Shown: one piece after another, positions 35,455 through 43,209 of the stretch
Position numbering within the stretch: the stretch's first letter is position 1
Layout: each line of letters begins with the position of its first letter
Assembly (NCBI RefSeq): GCF_003853415.1
Contig: NZ_QTPP01000007.1
Coordinates: forward strand, 1 to 64,000
DNA: 64,000 nt
Origin: Burkholderia sp. Bp9142
GTDB taxonomy: Bacteria; Pseudomonadota; Gammaproteobacteria; Burkholderiales; Burkholderiaceae
Reading direction: 5' to 3'
Translations under genes and position numbers: made by a program
The notes under the pieces: generated by a model
The model's input: only the letters and a program-made list of their open reading frames with translations
What the model was told of the DNA's origin: nothing
Database searches by the model: none

Positions 35455-35754
35455 CGCGTTTGATTCAACGTTGAAGGTAAAATTGTCGCGTCGAGCCTAG
35501 GGCGGCCACCTGAAAACCGGATACCTTCACCGGCTGGCTCGGCATTCTTCGTGAAGGCCGCACAGAAGGGTGCACTATTGCTACGTATAAAGACACCTAG
35601 TCTAGTTCCCAAACACAAGCCACGCGCCGGTTTTCGTTCACGACGCTCGCGGCAATGTGTCAGAAGAAGCATTCTCTCTTTCGCCGCCATAGAAGCAAAA
35701 CACCGGGCGTCTCAGCCTTTTGCTGCGGAGGACGGTGAAAGTCCATTCGGGCGG

Positions 35755-36267
35755 ATGCAAGACATCATTCCACGCGATGTGCCGGTTGGGGAGGCGATGG
35801 CCTTGCTGGCCGGCCTGCTCGTCAAGTGCATTGACGAGGATGATCTGCGCACGGCGCAAGAACTGATGAAGCATGAGTTGTTTAATAGCCGTACGTTGGA
35901 AGGAGTGGTGCTATACGCGCGCCGTGAAACGGAATCGGCATTCCTCGAACGAATTAATGCTTTGCATGATCAGCTTGCCGAGCACGCTGAGGAGCGCGAC
36001 ATGTCGCAGGCACATTTGGCGCAGCTCCAAGCTGAACAACGAGAGCGGCAAGATCAGGCGATGCGCGAGAGGCAAAAGGCCATCAAGCCGGCTCAGGCTG
36101 CGCGGCTTGCTGGTGCAAAGAATACAAAGATCGTCGAAGAATTTAACAGGCGTCGGCGTAGTGGTGAGGACTTTCAGGGACGCAATGTTTGCTCAGATAT
36201 TGCGGCTCGCTTCGGCGTCACGGCTGACCATGTGCGCAAGCTGAAACGGGCTTGGCTTGCCACGTGA
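35755..36267 (+). CDS. hypothetical protein, coiled coil plus C-terminal HTH
   Basis: 170 residues from the ATG at 35755; an upstream ATG at 35551 in the same frame would give 238. It has a helical N-terminal half, a Gln/Glu/Arg-rich coiled coil at about 75-125 (AEERDMSQAHLAQLQAEQRE) and a C-terminal HTH-like motif (CSDIAARFGVTADHVRKLKR). It may be a DNA-binding regulator or an accessory to the OLD nuclease, which lies 300 bp upstream. I do not recognise the family. The gap 35455-35754 shows nothing else. Confidence 0.6.
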   Translation: MQDIIPRDVPVGEAMALLAGLLVKCIDEDDLRTAQELMKHELFNSRTLEGVVLYARRETESAFLERINALHDQLAEHAEERDMSQAHLAQLQAEQRERQDQAMRERQKAIKPAQAARLAGAKNTKIVEEFNRRRRSGEDFQGRNVCSDIAARFGVTADHVRKLKRAWLAT

Positions 36268-36405
36268 ATTGATAAAACGCGATTGACGCAACGATAGTCT
36301 TGTTTTGCACGGTTCTAAACGGGATTGTCGATACGTCGGTCGCGTTTGGTGCTCCAAGCTCCCGGTTGTGCCGATGGTGGCACAGCTACGCTTAGGGAGC
36401 ACAAA

Positions 36406-36669
36406 ATGTCTGCAAGCAATACATTCGCGTCACAGGCCCCGGTCGGACTACCGCTTGACGGCTTTTCGCGTTGGAGTGATCTGCGGCCCTTCATCCCGTT
36501 ATCCCGCGAGACGGTCCGACAGCGCGAGTTGGAAGGGCGCTTTCCGCGTGCAAGTCGTTTGACGCAGCGCTGCACCGTCTGGTCGAATCGAGAGATTCAC
36601 CGCTGGATGGCCAACCCGTTGACTTATCGCACTGCCGATGCTGCGTGCGAAGTGAAGGAGGGCGCGTGA
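36406..36669 (+). CDS. AlpA-like phage regulator
   Basis: 87 residues. A winged-helix excisionase/AlpA pattern: FSRWSDLRPFIPLSRETVRQ, then LEGRFPRASRLTQRCTVWSN and REIHRWMANP. In P4-like elements AlpA activates the integrase/excision module or the early operon. AGGGAGC ribosome site before the ATG at 36406. It begins the rightward series of coupled small genes leading to the primase. The stop overlaps the next start. Confidence 0.8.
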   Translation: MSASNTFASQAPVGLPLDGFSRWSDLRPFIPLSRETVRQRELEGRFPRASRLTQRCTVWSNREIHRWMANPLTYRTADAACEVKEGA

Positions 36670-36953
36670 TGACGAATAGCGTGAATGTGACGAGCGCGCG
36701 CGTGGCAGCTCGAGAAGCCAAACGAGACGCCGACACAGCATTCTACGAAAGCGAGTTGGAGCGCCAGCGCGAGCGATTCGCCGAAGCGCACGTGCGTTGC
36801 GTGGACGAAGGTCGACGCGAGGCGGCTTGTTGGATCGCGGCGGCCGCCACGGTATTCGAGCGCGACGCCGAACGTATGCCGTCGCGTGCTAAACGCGCGG
36901 TCGAACTCCTCAAGCACGCGGTTTTCATGCTTGATCCGAAGGCCCCTGCATGA
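36669..36953 (+). CDS. hypothetical coiled-coil protein
   Basis: 94 residues, highly charged and helical (VAAREAKRDADTAFYESELE, then RQRERFAEAHVRCVDEGRRE) with a C-terminal SRAKRAVELLKHAVFML. The start overlaps the AlpA-like stop, so it is coupled. Function unknown; small satellite early gene. Confidence 0.65.
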   Translation: MTNSVNVTSARVAAREAKRDADTAFYESELERQRERFAEAHVRCVDEGRREAACWIAAAATVFERDAERMPSRAKRAVELLKHAVFMLDPKAPA

Positions 36954-36961
36954 TGTCTCGT

Positions 36962-36974
36962 CAAAGTCACTTTG
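36962..36974. repeat. CAAAGTNACTTTG palindrome, copy 2
   Basis: CAAAGTCACTTTG immediately after the 36669-36953 gene, ahead of the immunity-like region. Confidence 0.7.
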
Positions 36975-37129
36975 CCGTGATGGAAGGCAGGGCACGTCGG
37001 TTGCGTGACGTCGCTGTCACTGGTCCGTCCCTTCAGCGATTTGCGCATCGCGGCGGTGCGCAGTATCCTGTGGGCGTCGCTGAGACAACAGCGACCCGGG
37101 GTGACAGCCGGAAATTGCAAAAGGCGGAC

Positions 37130-37152
37130 AACCGCCGCTGTGCGGTTTTTTT
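37130..37152 (+). terminator. intrinsic terminator in the immunity-like region
   Basis: Stem AACCGC / GCGGTT with loop CGCTGT, followed by seven T. It would end transcripts coming from the AlpA-like gene unless read through, as in P4 early control. Confidence 0.65.
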
Positions 37153-37313
37153 ACGTCCGTACACCTTGCGCCTTCTATGGTCGGGCCTTGGTGGGGGTGC
37201 GTTCGCGCACGCCGGTTCCCTTTTGCGCCGGTCTGTCAACCCCGCCATGTGCCCGGCCACCCCGTTTGACAGCGGGGGCCGGGTTCCGAACCCAGCAAAA
37301 GGAGTCGCAGCCA

Positions 37314-37490
37314 ATGCGCCAGTCCACGCACGCCCATACCGGGCAGCAATCCCACCTCATTCAATCCATCGTCCGCGCCGCACTGCGCGACGCAGCAACC
37401 GCCAGCACGTACCAGGACGCGCTCGACGCAACCGGCGCGGCACTGGCCGCGATCGCCGCGCTCGTCCGTGCGGAGGTGCGTCATGGCTGA
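37314..37490 (+). CDS. hypothetical small satellite protein
   Basis: 58 residues (SHLIQSIVRAALRDAATAST, ATGAALAAIAALVRAEVRHG), helical, no recognised domain. Good ribosome site AAAAGGAG before the ATG at 37314. Overlaps the next gene by 8 bp. Confidence 0.65.
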   Translation: MRQSTHAHTGQQSHLIQSIVRAALRDAATASTYQDALDATGAALAAIAALVRAEVRHG

Positions 37491-37785
37491 GCTGCGCTGC
37501 AAGATCGGCGATCTGGCGATCGTCACGAAATGCGATGCTCGCTCGCGTATCGGCATGCTGGTCGAGGTGGCATCGGCTCGCCCGACGCCCGATCACGATT
37601 GGCGCGTGCGGATCTTGGGCGGCCCCGTCACGGGACGTAGCATCTACGCTCGGCGGTCCGGCGATTTCACGCACGCAGCCGTCCACGACTGGAACCTCAC
37701 GCCGATTCGCGGCGAAGCGGAGCTGGATTGCACGATCGACGTCGGGCAACTCCTCGCGTCGATTCTGGAGGTGCGCCATGTCTAA
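37483..37785 (+). CDS. hypothetical small satellite protein, SH3-like
   Basis: 100 residues, beta-rich: LRCKIGDLAIVTKCDARSRI, DHDWRVRILGGPVTG. The N-terminal pattern resembles small SH3/KOW-type barrels. CGGAGG ribosome site; overlaps both neighbours by 8 bp. Confidence 0.65.
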   Translation: MAELRCKIGDLAIVTKCDARSRIGMLVEVASARPTPDHDWRVRILGGPVTGRSIYARRSGDFTHAAVHDWNLTPIRGEAELDCTIDVGQLLASILEVRHV

Positions 37786-37990
37786 ATACCGCCTGCCGAA
37801 CGAAGTCACGATGATCGCCATGTGTGCGGCCCATCAATTCGCCCAGCTCGAAGCCCTGTTCGATGCTGTCCGTTCGCATCTTGCGGAGGGCACCTACGAG
37901 CGCGCGCTCGTCGACATGGGGCAAAGCGTCGCGAGCCGGTATTCGGCCGAAATGCGTCGCACTGCGCAGCCGGAGGTGTGCCATGACTGA
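37778..37990 (+). CDS. hypothetical small satellite protein
   Basis: 70 residues (MSKYRLPNEVTMIAMCAAHQ, HLAEGTYERALVDMGQSVAS), helical. GGAGGTGCGCC ribosome site and 8-bp overlaps on both sides mark it as part of the coupled series. Function unknown. Confidence 0.65.
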   Translation: MSKYRLPNEVTMIAMCAAHQFAQLEALFDAVRSHLAEGTYERALVDMGQSVASRYSAEMRRTAQPEVCHD

Positions 37991-38330
37991 CCAGCGCATC
38001 CGAACCGCGGTTGTCGACGGATTCGACAACGCACCGCCGCTGGATACCGGCGCACCGATCGAGCTGCAATTCGCCGTCGACCTGGGCGCGATCTGCGCCG
38101 ACGCATGGCTCGACCTGAAAGGCGACGTGCGGCTGCACGACTACGCGGCCCATCAAGCCGCCGCGTTCGCGCGCGGCATGGAATCCGCCATGCAGGACGC
38201 GGGCGACGTCGACGCGCACCGCGTGACGATCAGCCGCCAAGCGTTCGCGGCCGGCCTGATGGGGCGCGTGCAGCAGCATCTGTTCGCGGCACTCGGCCTT
38301 GTCACGCGCGAGCCGCGTACGACGCACTGA
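37983..38330 (+). CDS. hypothetical satellite protein
   Basis: 115 residues (IELQFAVDLGAICADAWLDL, VTISRQAFAAGLMGRVQQHL). Acidic, helical, no motif recognised. GGAGGTGTGCC precedes the ATG; overlaps the previous gene by 8 bp. Similar proteins are common in Burkholderia P4-like elements as far as I recall. Confidence 0.65.
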   Translation: MTDQRIRTAVVDGFDNAPPLDTGAPIELQFAVDLGAICADAWLDLKGDVRLHDYAAHQAAAFARGMESAMQDAGDVDAHRVTISRQAFAAGLMGRVQQHLFAALGLVTREPRTTH

Positions 38331-38339
38331 GGGGCGACC

Positions 38340-38666
38340 ATGGCAAAGACGAACAAGAATGCCGTGCAGCCGCTCGCGCCGCACTTCGTGGCCGAAGTGA
38401 ATCGTCCCGATCACAACCGCATCGGCACGCGGATCAGCGACGCCATGGAACTGCTGGACAGCCTGCATTGGGCGGCCGACAAGGCCATGTCCGATGACGA
38501 CTACTGGCTTGTGCTGAGCCTGTTCCGCGCGTCCCTGCCGTCGATCGGCGCGGCGCTGGAGGCGGCCAACGACGCCCTTGGCGAGTCGCGGCTCGGCCGC
38601 TACGTCTACAGCAACGACGTCACGGCCGGCGGGGCCGTTCTATCGGTGCCTCGCGCGGCCGGCTGA
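38340..38666 (+). CDS. hypothetical satellite protein
   Basis: 108 residues. TRISDAMELLDSLHWAADKA and SDDDYWLVLSLFRASLPSIG suggest an all-helical protein. It resembles small proteins placed directly ahead of primases in these islands (possibly DUF3077-like, uncertain). 9 bp after the previous gene and 112 bp ahead of the primase. Confidence 0.6.
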   Translation: MAKTNKNAVQPLAPHFVAEVNRPDHNRIGTRISDAMELLDSLHWAADKAMSDDDYWLVLSLFRASLPSIGAALEAANDALGESRLGRYVYSNDVTAGGAVLSVPRAAG

Positions 38667-38778
38667 CGCTGCGCCGCTAGGCATCGTCACATCATTCAAT
38701 TCTTCGCGCGTCGGGTAGCTACTTGCCCGATATGGACTACTAATCGGAAGTCGACCGACGCGCGTCCAGTGGGAACCT

Positions 38779-41658
38779 ATGAGTAACGCACCCATGTCCG
38801 AATTCGAGCGGGCGAGAGTCGCGCTCGGCTATGTCCCGCCAGACGACCGCGACACGTGGAGTCAGGTGGGGATGGCGCTCAAGGCCGAGTTTGGCGAGGA
38901 GGGCTTCGCCCTCTGGAACGAATGGAGCCAAGGCGCGCAGAACTACAACGGCAAGGACGCGCGTGATGTGTGGAAGTCGTTCAAGGGCGGCAAGATCACC
39001 ATCAACACGCTGTTTCACCTCGCCAAGCTCGGCGGCTTCGATCCGCGTGCGCATCGAGCCAAGCCCATCGATCCAGCGGAGCGCGAGCGGCAGAAGGCCG
39101 AACGCTCGGCCCGCGAAGCGGCCGAGCTGGCGGAACTGACCGAGAAACAGCAAGCCGCGTCGATGCTCGCCGAATCGATCTGGTCGGGGGCCGAACCTGC
39201 GCCGGCCGATCATCCGTATCTCGTTCGCAAGCGCATCCCGGTCGACGCGCTGCGCGTCTATCGCGGGGGCTTGTGCATCGGCACGGCCGCATGCGACGGC
39301 GCCCTCGTCATCCCGGCCCGTGACGCCGACGGCAAGCTGTGGACGCTGGAATTCATCCTGACGGACGGCCAGAAACGCTATCTGCCGAACGGCCGCAAGG
39401 CGGGCTGCTTCTCGTTGATCGGCGGCCCGCTATCTTCCGCGCCGTCCACGCTGCTGATTGGCGAGGGTTACGCCACGTGCGCGACGCTCGCGGCCGCGAC
39501 CGGCTATCCGGCTGCCGTCGCGTTTGATGCCGGCAACCTGCACGCGGTTGCGATGGCGCTGCGCGGCCAGTATCCGGACACCCGCATCGTCGTCTGCGCC
39601 GACGACGACCACACGACGAAGGGCAATCCGGGCGTGACGAAGGCCCGCGCGGCGGCCGAGGCAGTCGCCGGCATCGTCGCGGTGCCCGACTTCGGTCCGA
39701 ACCGGCCAGCCGCCGGCACCGACTTCAACGACCTGGCTGCGCACGTCGGCCCGGATGCGGTGGCCGCCGCCGTGCGTGCTGCGCTCACGCTGGCCGGCTC
39801 GGCTGACGTCGGCAAGGGCAAGGTCGCTCCAGCCGCCGCGAAGCCCGCCAAGCGCCCGAAAACGGCTCGCGCGCAGGACGGCAAGTCGCGGATCGTCGTC
39901 GACGACAAGGGCGTGTGGTTTCACGGCTTCAACAATCAAGGCGATCCGCTGCCGCCGCATTGGGTCAGCACGCGTATCGACGTGATCGCGGAGACGCGAA
40001 ACGAGATGAACAGCGAGTGGGGCTACCTGCTCGAATTCACCGATCGCGACGGCATCCTGAAACGGTGGGCGGTGCCGGCCGGCCTCTTTGCCGGCGACGG
40101 CACGGAGCTGCGCCGCATGCTGCTCGATATGGGCGTGAAGCTCGGCGTGACGCAGATCGCCCGCACGCAGATCGCGAACTATGTGCAGATGGCGCAGCCG
40201 GACGAGCGCGTGCGCTGCGTGCCGCGCGTCGGCTGGCATCACGGCGCGTTCGTGCTGCCGGATCGCGTCATCGGCACCGGCAAAGAGGCGCTGATCTATC
40301 AGGCCGACACGCCGATCCAGAGTCAGTTTAAGGAGCGCGGCACGCTGGACGACTGGCAACGCGAGGTCGCAGCCTACTGCGTCGGCAATAGCCGGCTGCT
40401 GTTCTGCGTCGCAACCGCCTTCGCTGGTCCGCTGCTGCACTTCTCCGGGCTTCAGTCGGGCGGGTTTCACCTGCTCGGCACGACGTCCAAGGGCAAGTCG
40501 ACGGGCGGCGTTATCGCCGCGTCCGTGTTCGGCTCGCCGGACTACGTGCGGAGCTGGAAGGCGACCGACAACGCCCTCGAAGCCGTCGCCACGCAGCATA
40601 GCGACGCGCTGCTGATCCTCGACGAAATCGGGCAGGTCGAGCCGCGCTTGGTCGGCGATGTGATCTACATGCTTGCGAACGAGTCGGGCAAGGCCCGCGC
40701 GTCGCGTAGCGGCTCGGCGAAGCCCGTGCTCACGTGGCGGCTGCTGTTCCTGTCGAACGGTGAAAAGAGCGTGTCTGCCCTGATGGCCGAGGGCAACAAG
40801 CCCATGAAAGGCGGTATCGAGGTGCGCTTGCCGGCGATCCCGGCCGAGGTGGGCGAAATGGGCGTGGTCGAGAAGTTGCACGGCTTTCCGACGCCGGCCG
40901 CGCTGATCGAGCATCTAGAGCGGCACGCCGGCATGCACTACGGCACGGCCGGCCCCGCGTTCATCGAATGGGCGTCGTCGCAGGCCGGCGAGCTGGCCGA
41001 GCATCTGCGCATGCGCGTCGACGAGCTGGTCGGGCAATGGGTGCCGGACGGCTCGCATTCGCAGGTCGCGCGCGTCGCCAAGCGGTTCTGCCTCGTTGCG
41101 GTAGCCGGCGAGCTGGCGACGGCACACGGGCTGACCGGCTGGCCGCAGGGCGAAGCGGTCGAGGCCGCCCGTCGCTGCTTCGAAGGCTGGCTCGAACTGC
41201 GCGGTGGCACCGGCAATTCGGACGAAGCGGATGCTGTGCGACAGGTGCTGCACTTCCTCGTCGCACACGGCGACAACCGTTTCGTATGGATGAACCGGGC
41301 GCAGGACGACCATCGGCCGAACGCGCCGCACCGTGCGGGCTGGAAACGACTCGTGAAACACGACAAGAGCAGCGTCGCCATTGAGTCGGATCAAGCGTAT
41401 TACGCCGAGTTCGGCGAGAAGATGAGCGCCGAAGACGCGGAAAGCGTCGAGACGGAATACCTGATCGAATCAACCGTGTTTCGCAAGGAGGTGTGTGCCG
41501 GCTACGATCATCGGATCGTCGAGAAGGCTTTGATGAAGCGGGGCGTGCTGATGCCGCGCAGCGACGGGCGTCCGTATCGACAAGAGCATATCCCTGGCAT
41601 GACAAAGAGACTCATGGTCTATCGCGTCCTGCCGTCCATCTTCTCACTCGAAATCTAA
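38779..41658 (+). CDS. satellite primase-helicase (PriCT, TOPRIM, DUF927)
   Basis: 959 residues, the replication protein of the island. The N-terminus (FERARVALGYVPPDDRDTWS, WKSFKGGKITINTLFHLAK) is a PriCT-2-like domain. A TOPRIM primase part follows at about 225-310 (LLIGEGYATCATLAAATGYP, RIVVCADDDH). The DUF927 helicase domain has Walker A GTTSKGKST at 567-575 and Walker B ALLILDEIGQVEPRL at about 612-626. By analogy with P4 alpha it would prime, unwind and recognise the origin; the iteron module just downstream is the likely target. Confidence 0.9.
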   Translation: MSNAPMSEFERARVALGYVPPDDRDTWSQVGMALKAEFGEEGFALWNEWSQGAQNYNGKDARDVWKSFKGGKITINTLFHLAKLGGFDPRAHRAKPIDPAERERQKAERSAREAAELAELTEKQQAASMLAESIWSGAEPAPADHPYLVRKRIPVDALRVYRGGLCIGTAACDGALVIPARDADGKLWTLEFILTDGQKRYLPNGRKAGCFSLIGGPLSSAPSTLLIGEGYATCATLAAATGYPAAVAFDAGNLHAVAMALRGQYPDTRIVVCADDDHTTKGNPGVTKARAAAEAVAGIVAVPDFGPNRPAAGTDFNDLAAHVGPDAVAAAVRAALTLAGSADVGKGKVAPAAAKPAKRPKTARAQDGKSRIVVDDKGVWFHGFNNQGDPLPPHWVSTRIDVIAETRNEMNSEWGYLLEFTDRDGILKRWAVPAGLFAGDGTELRRMLLDMGVKLGVTQIARTQIANYVQMAQPDERVRCVPRVGWHHGAFVLPDRVIGTGKEALIYQADTPIQSQFKERGTLDDWQREVAAYCVGNSRLLFCVATAFAGPLLHFSGLQSGGFHLLGTTSKGKSTGGVIAASVFGSPDYVRSWKATDNALEAVATQHSDALLILDEIGQVEPRLVGDVIYMLANESGKARASRSGSAKPVLTWRLLFLSNGEKSVSALMAEGNKPMKGGIEVRLPAIPAEVGEMGVVEKLHGFPTPAALIEHLERHAGMHYGTAGPAFIEWASSQAGELAEHLRMRVDELVGQWVPDGSHSQVARVAKRFCLVAVAGELATAHGLTGWPQGEAVEAARRCFEGWLELRGGTGNSDEADAVRQVLHFLVAHGDNRFVWMNRAQDDHRPNAPHRAGWKRLVKHDKSSVAIESDQAYYAEFGEKMSAEDAESVETEYLIESTVFRKEVCAGYDHRIVEKALMKRGVLMPRSDGRPYRQEHIPGMTKRLMVYRVLPSIFSLEI

Positions 41659-41726
41659 GCTGCACCGCCGCCGTCCGGGAGGGCGGTGGCGGGCATCCCT
41701 TTGCGCGGCATTTTTGGTCCGTGCGT

Positions 41727-41739
41727 CAAAGTTACTTTG
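41727..41739. repeat. CAAAGTNACTTTG palindrome, copy 3
   Basis: CAAAGTTACTTTG, 68 bp after the primase stop and 75 bp before the iteron module. Confidence 0.7.
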
Positions 41740-41813
41740 AGCGGTACGCTCCAGATGGAACCGGGCCGGCGATGGCCGCGAATCTTGCCGTATCCGTAAC
41801 AATCCAGCCCGGT

Positions 41814-41917
41814 TTATCTCCAGTATCTCCAGCGTTCTCCAAATTGTTTGGAGACACACAAAGCCTTACCCCATAAGGCTTTGCGGCCGATTCAGGCGTT
41901 TATCTCCAACTCTCCAA
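41814..41917. repeat. iteron/hairpin module, right copy
   Basis: Copies or near copies of TTATCTCCAA at 41814-41822, 41824-41831, 41835-41843, inverted at 41847-41854, and again at 41899-41908 and 41910-41917. Between them is a perfect 9-bp hairpin AAAGCCTTA / TAAGGCTTT (41860-41882), then GCGG. The layout parallels the left module at 30322-30442. Placed directly after the replication gene, it is a good origin candidate. Confidence 0.6.
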
Positions 41918-42120
41918 CTCATTTTGCACTGAGCAGACAGGCGTCGACCGTCTGCTTCCACCGCGAAGCCAGACGGGGCGAGGCTCTCCGGGATTCGAGG
42001 TGCGTTGACAACGTGTTTTCGAGGGGGGGGCTCCGCGATGAGCCCCGATCGGGCATTGTTGCGCCGGCCGCAAGTGTCGGGGCGGCCGGAGAGCGGGGGA
42101 CCCTGCGTCTAGGGCAAAGA

Positions 42121-42147
42121 CGCGGGGGCTCACACCCGCGCGTTTTT
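42121..42147 (+). terminator. intrinsic terminator downstream of the satellite replication region
   Basis: Stem CGCGGG / CCCGCG, loop GGCTCACA, then CG and a run of five T. It ends rightward transcription from the primase unit. Confidence 0.75.
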
Positions 42148-42165
42148 CCTACTCCCGGCGCGCCT

Positions 42166-42260
42166 AAGGGGGGTCATATTCATACCGACATGCATGGAGC
42201 CGGCAGTGCAATGCCAACCCTGAGAAATCGGTGGGAGGCGCGCGGCAAGGGGGGGCATAT
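42166..42260. repeat. direct repeat AAGGGGGGKCATAT
   Basis: Two near-identical 14-mers, 42166-42179 and 42247-42260 (one base different), 81 bp apart in the gap before the DUF6602 gene. The rest of 41918-42277 holds the terminator and no gene I can support. Role unknown; packaging or replication site possible. Confidence 0.35.
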
Positions 42261-42277
42261 CTGTGCAGGGCTATTAA

Positions 42278-43123
42278 TTATTGTTGAACGCGCCCGGCCG
42301 CTGCGTCGTCGGATATTTTGACGTACCGCGAGAATTCCGGATACCACGGAGTTTTGTTTGACGTCAGGAGGAACAGGAGGGAGCTGAAAACTTTGAAGTG
42401 ATAGTACGGATCCTTTTCGGGGAGCGCGAAGAGATGTTTCAAGTCCTTTGCTGCAAATCGTGGGTAGGGGTTCGTAGTTCCGTTGTGATCTATATAGGTC
42501 AATAATCCATCTTCGATGCTAATTATCAAATTGTGTTTGTGGCGATGTGAAACATCTGAGTCGTAAAGGCCGTCAATTTCATTCTCCAGATTATTTGTAT
42601 TGAAATCCAATTTCTGGCAAATGAGAAAGCTCGAAAATAGTTGTCGAGCATCGTCGGTCGGATTGAACTGCGGTTGGTCCGGTCTTGCGACGCCGGGGTC
42701 ACTAATGCGCTCTCCCAGCCTCTTTGTTGCTGCAAGTTTATTGAGTGCTTGACGTAGGGCGGTGCGGGAGAGCGTTGATTTAACTTCGCCAACGCAATAT
42801 ACAGACTCAAGAGGGAAAAAGCGCTGTCGATCACCTTCCTGATACAAGGGGGTCAGTCGTGAATCGAAACCGATTATGTCGCATTGTGTGCTCACGTCGT
42901 CCATTGTCGAAAGAATAAACCCTGTTGAGAGGTCGAGGCTTTGCGGGATAATGAATTTAAGAAAGTCTCGAACAATCGATTCGCGGTAAATTCCATATTC
43001 GCCGGCGTGAAATAATCTTTCATTGGACGAATCGTAGAAAATTTCTGTTGATGTTGCGGAGAAGGCAGCTCTAAAAACGTCAACTTGCTCGCGGAATAAA
43101 GCGTCGAATATTTTGTTTGCCAT
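42278..43123 (-). CDS. DUF6602 protein, PD-(D/E)XK-like, candidate defence nuclease
   Basis: 281 residues from the ATG at 43123 (AAGGTG 6 bp upstream; the frame opens earlier at 43180). The N-terminal half has the order expected of PD-(D/E)XK nucleases: a Glu in HAGEYGIYRESIVRDFL (about 40-55), Asp82 in TQCDIIGFDS and Glu113-x-Lys115 in VYCVGEVKSTLSR. This matches my memory of DUF6602. AT-rich, unlike its neighbours, and it lies between primase and integrase, a usual cargo slot in P4-like satellites. Stand-alone restriction or abortive activity is inferred. Confidence 0.7.
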   Translation of the reverse strand: MANKIFDALFREQVDVFRAAFSATSTEIFYDSSNERLFHAGEYGIYRESIVRDFLKFIIPQSLDLSTGFILSTMDDVSTQCDIIGFDSRLTPLYQEGDRQRFFPLESVYCVGEVKSTLSRTALRQALNKLAATKRLGERISDPGVARPDQPQFNPTDDARQLFSSFLICQKLDFNTNNLENEIDGLYDSDVSHRHKHNLIISIEDGLLTYIDHNGTTNPYPRFAAKDLKHLFALPEKDPYYHFKVFSSLLFLLTSNKTPWYPEFSRYVKISDDAAAGRVQQ

Positions 43124-43209
43124 GTGCTTCACCTTGGTCTGAAGTGTGGGGCGTGTTGACTGGTTGGAGACTAGTCCCACGTCTGCTCGTTCTAGTCAAT
43201 GTTGGCGCG

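Larger units (their letters stand above)
36954..37313. other. non-coding immunity-like region of the satellite (possible ash-like frame)
   Basis: 360 bp between the AlpA-linked genes and the small-gene series. It holds a CAAAGTCACTTTG copy (36962-36974) and a terminator (37130-37152). One frame reads like the P4-satellite ash region (AVRFFYVRTPCAFYGRALVG, CAGLSTPPCARPPRLTAGAG). In P4 this interval carries the CI-RNA immunity determinant and early terminators. The comparison rests on position and remembered ash-like residues only. Confidence 0.35.

Noticed and set aside
36950..37990. A 346-codon open frame across the satellite small-gene region
   Set aside because: Mostly a high-GC shadow of better supported overlapping genes with ribosome sites; only its last 70 codons (37778-37990) are called as a gene.
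30322..41917. CRISPR array made of the TATCTCC repeats
   Set aside because: Repeats are only ~10 bp, irregularly spaced and in both orientations, and no cas genes are present; iterons fit better.
41848..42321. 157-codon plus-strand frame after the primase
   Set aside because: Runs through the hairpin, terminator and G-run repeats with low-complexity translation; no ribosome site.
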